Positions 59,574 to 64,000 of a stretch of DNA of 64,000 nucleotides are shown piece after piece. Made by a program: the position numbers and the translations under genes. Source of the DNA: CAYUEN01 sp964443745 (lineage in GTDB: Bacteria; Campylobacterota; Campylobacteria; Campylobacterales; QNZT01). The notes under the pieces are model-generated. The model worked only from the letters and a program-made list of their open reading frames with translations, was not told the DNA's origin and searched no databases. Numbering within the stretch: position 1 is the stretch's first letter; each line of letters opens with the position of its first letter. The stretch lies in the NCBI GenBank assembly GCA_964443745.1, contig CAYUEN010000006.1, positions 9,661-73,660 on the forward strand, given 5' to 3'.

Positions 59574-60775
59574 TGTATATCCCCAAACCCTCGCCGTACG
59601 ATCCGGATGAAAACGGCCATTTCGGTATCTTCGGAGGCCGCTACGTTCCCGAAACGCTGATGCCAATCCTTCTGCGACTGGACGAAGACTACCGAAAGAT
59701 TCGTTTCGACCGCGACTTTTGGGCGGAGGTGGATTACTACTACCGCCACTACGTAGGACGTCCCAGTAGCCTCTACTACGCCGCCAACCTCTCGCAGGAC
59801 CTGGGGGCGAAGGTCTATCTCAAACGGGAAGACCTCAACCACACCGGCGCCCACAAGATCAACCATACCGTGGCACAGGCACTGCTGGCCAGAAGATTGG
59901 GCAAAAAGAAGGTGATCGCCGAAACCGGCGCGGGCCAGCACGGTGTCGCGACGGCGACGGTCGCCGCACTTTTCGGTCTGGAGTGCGAAATCTTCATGGG
60001 TGAAAAGGACGTGATGCGCCAGGAGCTCAACGTTTTTCGCATGAAACTTCTGGGGGCGAAAGTCCACGCCGTCAAAAGCGGAAGCCGCACGCTCAAGGAC
60101 GCGATGAACGAAGCGATCCGCCACTGGGTCACGCACGCGAGGGATACGTTCTATATCATCGGAACCGTCGCCGGTCCGCATCCATATCCTATGATGATCC
60201 GCGATATACAGTCGATCATCGGATACGAAGCGAAACGGCAACTGATGGAAGCCGAAAACGCCCTCCCCGACTACGTCATCGCCTGCATCGGCGGAGGAAG
60301 CAACGCGATGGGTATCTTCAACCACTTTCTGGAGGAGAAACGAACCCGATGTATCGGGATCGAGGCGGGAGGCCTGGGGCTGGACAACAAACACGGCGCG
60401 AGCCTGGCCAAAGGAAGCCCCGGCGTGCTGCACGGACAGATGAGCTATCTGCTCCAGAACGAAGACGGTCAGATCCTCGAAGCCCACTCCATATCGGCCG
60501 GACTCGACTACCCCGGTATCGGCCCCGAGCATGCCTATCTCAAGGAGATCGGTGCGGTCGAATACGAGTCGATCACCGACGAAGAAGCCCTGGAAGCTTT
60601 CGTCTGGCTCTCTCAGAAGGAGGGAATCATCCCGGCTTTCGAAAGTTCCCATGCGATCGCTTGGCTGAAAAAGATGCCTGAAGAGGAGATCCGGGACAAA
60701 ATCCTGCTCGTGAACCTCTCGGGCCGAGGCGATAAAGATATGATTCAGGCGAAAAACCTGCTGCATTTTGAGTAG
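59573..60775 (+). CDS. trpB: Tryptophan synthase beta subunit
   Basis: A 400-residue PLP enzyme that joins indole and serine. GIFGGRYVPETLMPIL is at the start. The Schiff-base lysine is in NHTGAHKINHTVAQALL. The phosphate loop is CIGGGSNAMGIF, and the inner tunnel stretch ETGAGQHGVATATVAALFGL is complete. It is a normal TrpB1, not the divergent TrpB2. No trpA or other trp gene is adjacent; it sits between apt and dedA. The frame is open 29 codons upstream inside apt, but the TGATG-coupled ATG with GAGGTGAG is the clear start. Confidence 0.95.
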   Translation: MYIPKPSPYDPDENGHFGIFGGRYVPETLMPILLRLDEDYRKIRFDRDFWAEVDYYYRHYVGRPSSLYYAANLSQDLGAKVYLKREDLNHTGAHKINHTVAQALLARRLGKKKVIAETGAGQHGVATATVAALFGLECEIFMGEKDVMRQELNVFRMKLLGAKVHAVKSGSRTLKDAMNEAIRHWVTHARDTFYIIGTVAGPHPYPMMIRDIQSIIGYEAKRQLMEAENALPDYVIACIGGGSNAMGIFNHFLEEKRTRCIGIEAGGLGLDNKHGASLAKGSPGVLHGQMSYLLQNEDGQILEAHSISAGLDYPGIGPEHAYLKEIGAVEYESITDEEALEAFVWLSQKEGIIPAFESSHAIAWLKKMPEEEIRDKILLVNLSGRGDKDMIQAKNLLHFE

Positions 60776-60780
60776 AGAGA

Positions 60781-61407
60781 TTGGAAGAGACGCTTGTAGG
60801 CCTCCTGAAGGAGTACGGATATGTCGTACTCTTCTTCTGGAGCATTCTGGAGGGGGAGCTGGGATTGATCATGGCCGGTATCTTGAGCCACACGGGCGAT
60901 ATGGACCCTCTGCTTTCGATAGTCGTCGCGGGTATCGGAGGATTTACCGGAGACCAGATCTATTTTTACATCGGTCGCCACTCCAGGCGTTATATCCACA
61001 AAAAATTCAAAAAACAGCGCCGGAAATTCGCGATCGCCCATCTGTTGTTGCAACGCTACGGCTGGCCGGTGATCTTTCTGCAGCGCTACCTTTACGGACT
61101 TCGTACGATCATTCCGATGTCGATCGGGCTCACCCGCTACAGCGCGGCGAAATTCGCCCTGATCAATCTACTCAGTGCATGGGTCTGGGCGGCGATCACG
61201 ATCGTTTTGGCCTATATTTTCGGCGATACGCTGTTGAGGTTGCTGGAAATCGCGAAGTCCCACTGGTACGTCGCCCTACCCGTAGCCGCGGCGACGCTTT
61301 TTGGGCTTTACCAAATTTTACAAAAGATAGAATACAACTTAATCAGGAGAAAAGATGCAGATAAACGTAACGGACAAACCCCTCGAAGAGATCGAGGCGA
61401 CCTGTGA
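60781..61407 (+). CDS. DedA family membrane protein
   Basis: A 208-residue integral membrane protein with about four to five helices. E-x-x-x-G and GGFTGDQIYFYIGR form the first conserved region, and the F/RxxxGxR motif is in FLQRYLYGLRTIIPMSIGL. DedA proteins are flippases or scramblases that recycle polyprenyl and glycerophospholipids, and some move undecaprenyl phosphate. It starts with TTG at 60781 after a short GTAGAGAG. Its last 53 bases overlap the start of pepA in another frame. Confidence 0.88.
   Translation: MEETLVGLLKEYGYVVLFFWSILEGELGLIMAGILSHTGDMDPLLSIVVAGIGGFTGDQIYFYIGRHSRRYIHKKFKKQRRKFAIAHLLLQRYGWPVIFLQRYLYGLRTIIPMSIGLTRYSAAKFALINLLSAWVWAAITIVLAYIFGDTLLRLLEIAKSHWYVALPVAAATLFGLYQILQKIEYNLIRRKDADKRNGQTPRRDRGDL
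61326..61333 (+). promoter_or_regulatory. Possible internal pepA promoter
   Basis: GATAGAAT (61326-61333) is preceded by ATTTTACAAAA inside the end of dedA and lies about 22 bases before the pepA ATG. This could allow pepA-ychF expression independent of upstream genes. Confidence 0.35.
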
Positions 61408-62836
61408 AATCGTTCTTGTCGTCGACAAAAATTTCGACCATCGATGGATCAGGGATCGGGAGGATCTAAAGACGCTCGGCTTCAAGGGCGAAAGTGAAGA
61501 GACGGCATTCCTGCCGCATCAGCACAGGATTTACGTCGGTGCCGAATCGCTCGATCGAGACGAGATCAGACTGGCGGTGGCCAAGGCGATCACGACGATC
61601 CAAAAGACGACATACGACCGTCTCAAAATCGGCTCCTATACCCAAAACTGCCCCGTTACCAACACCAAGGCGATCGTCGAGGGGGCTTTGCTGGGTGAAT
61701 ACCGTTTCGATACCTACAAATCGAAGAAAGAGGAGCCGATCGAGCGTACGCTGATCCTGTCGCTGGAGGACTACGGCGAAAAAAAACTCGATCTCGAACC
61801 CGCCCGCAACGCGATCGCGGAAGCGGCCGCGATCATCGAAGCGACGAATCTGGCCAAAGATATCGTCAACACCGCCCCCCAGGATATGACACCCGCCAAA
61901 CTCGCCGAAAAAGCGGAACAGATCGCGGCGGAATACGATAGTGTCACCTGCTTCGTAGGAGACGAAGCGTTTCTGGAAGCGCAGAAGATGGGGGCGTTTC
62001 TGGCGGTCGCACGCGCGAGTAGTAACCCGCCGAGGCTGATCCATCTGATCTACAAACCCGAAAATCCGAAAGGAAAATTCGCCTTCGTAGGCAAAGGGCT
62101 CACTTACGACAGCGGCGGGCTCAGCCTCAAACCGAGCGAGCATATGGTCACGATGAAATCCGACAAAAGCGGCGCCGCCGCGGTACTGGGCATCCTCAAA
62201 GGGGCGGCGACTCTGAAGGTGCCGTTCGAAATCCATGCGATCATCGGAGCTTGCGAAAACATGATCGGAGGCAACGCCTACAAACCCGACGACATCCTCA
62301 CGGCGAAAAACGGCACGACAATCGAGGTGCGCAACACCGATGCCGAAGGGAGACTCGTTCTCGCCGACGCTCTTTGCTACGCACAGGAGCAAAAGCCCGA
62401 CTACCTTTTCGATCTGGCTACCCTCACGGGTGCTTGTGTGGTGGCACTGGGCGAATACACCAGCGGCGTGATGGGCCACAGCAGCGCACTCAAACACGAA
62501 GTGCTTTTCAGCGCCGCAAAAAGCGGGGAGCTCGCAAGCGCTTTGCCGTTCAACCGCTATCTCAAAAAACTCCTCAAAAGCGAAATCGCCGATATCAGCA
62601 ACATCTCCTCCTCCCGTTACGGCGGTGCGATCACGGCAGCGCTCTTTCTGGATCACTTCATCGAAGAGGAGAACAAAGAGAAGTGGATCCATCTGGATAT
62701 CGCCGGGCCCGCCTATGTCGAAAAAGAGTGGGGATACAACAAACCGGGCGCTTCGGGCGCGGGAGTCAGACTCATCCTCTACTGGCTCAAGGAGCGGCAG
62801 TACAAACTCGACAACCCTCACAAAAAGGAGCGATAG
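61355..62836 (+). CDS. pepA: Leucyl aminopeptidase (M17)
   Basis: A 493-residue dizinc aminopeptidase. The M17 signature NTDAEGRLVLAD gives two ligands. The upstream GKGLTYDSGGLSLKP with Lys and Asp and the later MGHSSAL region complete the site. The N-terminal macro-like domain covers about 1-165. It has a good AGGAGAAA ribosome site. It is probably cytoplasmic, used in peptide turnover. Length is normal for the family. ychF follows immediately. Confidence 0.96.
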   Translation: MQINVTDKPLEEIEATCEIVLVVDKNFDHRWIRDREDLKTLGFKGESEETAFLPHQHRIYVGAESLDRDEIRLAVAKAITTIQKTTYDRLKIGSYTQNCPVTNTKAIVEGALLGEYRFDTYKSKKEEPIERTLILSLEDYGEKKLDLEPARNAIAEAAAIIEATNLAKDIVNTAPQDMTPAKLAEKAEQIAAEYDSVTCFVGDEAFLEAQKMGAFLAVARASSNPPRLIHLIYKPENPKGKFAFVGKGLTYDSGGLSLKPSEHMVTMKSDKSGAAAVLGILKGAATLKVPFEIHAIIGACENMIGGNAYKPDDILTAKNGTTIEVRNTDAEGRLVLADALCYAQEQKPDYLFDLATLTGACVVALGEYTSGVMGHSSALKHEVLFSAAKSGELASALPFNRYLKKLLKSEIADISNISSSRYGGAITAALFLDHFIEEENKEKWIHLDIAGPAYVEKEWGYNKPGASGAGVRLILYWLKERQYKLDNPHKKER

Positions 62837-63937
62837 ATGGGTCTTAGTGTCGGTATCGTAGGACTTCCGAACGTCGGCAAATCGACCACGTTCAACGCCT
62901 TGACAAAAGCGCAGAACGCCGAATCGGCCAACTACCCCTTCTGTACGATCGAGCCCAACAAAGCGGTCGTTCCCGTACCGGACGAAAGACTCGCCGAACT
63001 GGCCCGAATCGTCCATCCTGAGCGCATATTGCACTCCACGATCGATTTCGTGGATATCGCCGGTCTGGTCAGGGGCGCTAGCAAAGGAGAGGGGCTTGGA
63101 AACAAATTTCTCTCCAATATCCGAGAAGTGGAGATCATCCTCCATATGGTGCGTTGTTTCGATGACGGCAACATCACCCATGTCGAAGGAGATATCGATC
63201 CTATCCGGGATGTGGAGATCATCGAAAGCGAACTCATCTTCGCCGATATCGAGCAATTGGAGAAAAAAATCGAAAAACTCGCCCGCGAAGCGAAATCGCA
63301 AAAAGAAGCAAGAGCTAAACTCGATCTTGCCAAAACGCTCAAAGCGCATCTGGACGAACTCAAACCGGTCTCCACTTTCCCCGAAAAGGAGAACGAAGCC
63401 TTCAAAGAGCTCAACCGCGAACTCCGCTTTCTATCCGGTAAGGAGGTGATATACGGCGCGAACGTGGACGAAGAGGGGTTGGTGGAGGAAAACGCCTACA
63501 CGAAACGGCTGAGAGACTACGCCAGGGAAAGGAACGCGGAGGTGATCACGCTTTGTGCGAAGATCGAAGAGGAACTCGTCGGCCTGGAAGAGGAGGAAGC
63601 GAGGGAGTTTTTGAAAGAGCTCGGTATCAAAGAGTCGGGATTGGAGAAAATCATCAAAACCTCCTTTTCGAAACTGGGGCTCATCTCCTATTTCACCGCC
63701 GGCGTGAAAGAGGTGCGTTCATGGACGATCAAAAAGGGATGGACCGCCCCCAAAGCGGCCTCCGTCATCCACAACGATTTCGAAAAGGGATTTATACGTG
63801 CGGAAGTGATCGCCTATGAAGACTTTATCGCCTACGGGGGCGAAGCGGGTGCCAAAGAGGCCGGAAAGATGCGGTTGGAAGGAAAAGAGTATATCGTGCA
63901 AGACGGTGACGTGATGCACTTTCGTTTCAACGTTTGA
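62837..63937 (+). CDS. ychF: YchF/OLA1-type translation-associated ATPase
   Basis: A 366-residue Obg-family P-loop protein. Walker A is GLPNVGKSTTFNALT. The switch II region is FVDIAGLVRGASKGEGLGN. The base-specificity motif is NVDEEG in place of NKxD, which favours ATP over GTP. The C-terminal TGS domain is in LISYFTAGVKEVRSWTIKKGW and KGFIRAEVIAYEDFIAYGG. It binds ribosomes and affects stress responses. It is the last gene of the rpiB operon and ends before a strong hairpin. Confidence 0.97.
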   Translation: MGLSVGIVGLPNVGKSTTFNALTKAQNAESANYPFCTIEPNKAVVPVPDERLAELARIVHPERILHSTIDFVDIAGLVRGASKGEGLGNKFLSNIREVEIILHMVRCFDDGNITHVEGDIDPIRDVEIIESELIFADIEQLEKKIEKLAREAKSQKEARAKLDLAKTLKAHLDELKPVSTFPEKENEAFKELNRELRFLSGKEVIYGANVDEEGLVEENAYTKRLRDYARERNAEVITLCAKIEEELVGLEEEEAREFLKELGIKESGLEKIIKTSFSKLGLISYFTAGVKEVRSWTIKKGWTAPKAASVIHNDFEKGFIRAEVIAYEDFIAYGGEAGAKEAGKMRLEGKEYIVQDGDVMHFRFNV

Positions 63938-63940
63938 ATC

Positions 63941-63964
63941 GATCCGGGGCTTACGCCCCGAATC
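63941..63964. terminator. GC-rich hairpin after ychF
   Basis: A 6-bp GC-rich stem, CGGGGC/GCCCCG (63945-63950 with 63955-63960, TTAC loop), is extended by GAT/ATC arms across one mismatch. It lies just after the ychF stop and before a minus-strand stop codon at 63980-63982. There is no T-run, but it could act for both converging units. Confidence 0.5.
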
Positions 63965-63979
63965 GCGGGATGGGAGGTA

Positions 63980-64000
63980 TTAGTTCAGGCAGACTTTGAA
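63980..64000 (-). CDS. Possible last seven codons of a converging gene
   Basis: On the minus strand the last 21 bases read as six codons plus TAA (FKVCLN then stop), in the position where a convergent gene would end after the hairpin. Six codons cannot be identified. Confidence 0.2.
   Translation of the reverse strand, partial: FKVCLN

Noticed and set aside
61466..63349. A 627-codon open frame on the minus strand opposite pepA and ychF
   Set aside because: It spans two certain genes on the other strand, lacks a ribosome site and shows no domain; codon bias of the true genes explains it.
1..64000. Homopolymeric G or C tracts for slipped-strand phase variation, as in Campylobacter surface genes
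   Set aside because: I saw no G or C run long enough (eight or more) in any glycan gene; only A/T runs of the kind common in AT-rich DNA.
1..64000. CRISPR array, tRNA, rRNA, insertion sequence or prophage
   Set aside because: No regularly spaced direct repeats, no cloverleaf-like sequence in the few gaps, and no transposase or phage genes were seen.

Overview
The window looks like a chromosomal segment of a Campylobacterota (former Epsilonproteobacteria) bacterium. The main evidence is gene order: rpiB-apt-dedA-pepA-ychF, murE-TPR protein-nifU, panD-ybaB, DUF507-carA, and secY-map-infA-rpmJ with no rpmD are combinations I recall from Helicobacter, Campylobacter and their free-living relatives. 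Promoters fit too: most have a good -10 box preceded by a T-rich stretch and no clear -35. Housekeeping genes are moderately GC-rich by eye, which suggests a free-living vent or sulfur-type genus (Sulfurovum, Nitratifractor or Hydrogenimonas-like) rather than Campylobacter or Helicobacter. The genus is inference.

Layout. (1) 1-2594, minus strand: a nonulosonic acid (sialic/legionaminic type) block, neuB-neuC-HisF paralogue, running off the left edge. (2) 2641-5102, plus: a methyltransferase, leuC and mobA. (3) 5146-11311, plus: a six-gene MoxR/Bat operon (MoxR ATPase, DUF58, DUF4381, VWA BatA, fused VWA-TPR BatB/C, BatD). (4) 11317-12989, minus: DUF507 and carA. (5) 13063-16125, minus: hisZ-purA-fliJ-motE. 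(6) 16220-37240: a 21-kb surface polysaccharide locus, AT-rich over much of its length. It contains a WecA-type priming transferase, Wzc kinase, Wza-like exporter, heparinase-like lyase, three glycosyltransferases, Wzy, a CapK/PaaK-like adenylating enzyme, a CapA-like phosphoesterase, Wzx, wecC, wecB and galE on the minus strand. A divergent plus-strand trio follows: aminotransferase, UDP-HexNAc dehydratase and a second priming transferase. (7) 37244-41164, minus: ferredoxin-panD-ybaB-ispA-tkt. (8) 41217-43377, minus: nifU-TPR-murE. (9) 43508-57279, minus: the S10-spc-alpha ribosomal protein supercluster through rpoA and rplQ. (10) 57591-63937, plus: a host-attachment-family protein, then rpiB, two small membrane proteins, apt, trpB, dedA, pepA and ychF. 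I saw no tRNA, rRNA, CRISPR array, insertion sequence or phage gene.

How the genes work together. wecB and wecC make UDP-ManNAc and UDP-ManNAcA, so the polymer probably contains an N-acetylated uronic acid. That would fit the presence of a polysaccharide lyase-like protein in the same locus. Wzx, Wzy, Wza and Wzc form a complete Wzy-dependent export route. The dehydratase/aminotransferase/priming-transferase trio has the logic of a 4-amino-sugar-initiated glycan. The CapK-like and CapA-like pair lacks an obvious role in a standard Wzy pathway and is the best candidate for an undescribed polymer modification. The HisF paralogue has lost one of the two catalytic aspartates of true HisF, which points to sugar amidation rather than histidine synthesis. 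Other points worth attention are a 12-bp inverted repeat around the wza promoter, a 14-bp hairpin in the rpmJ leader, and a 27-residue membrane peptide gene in front of apt.
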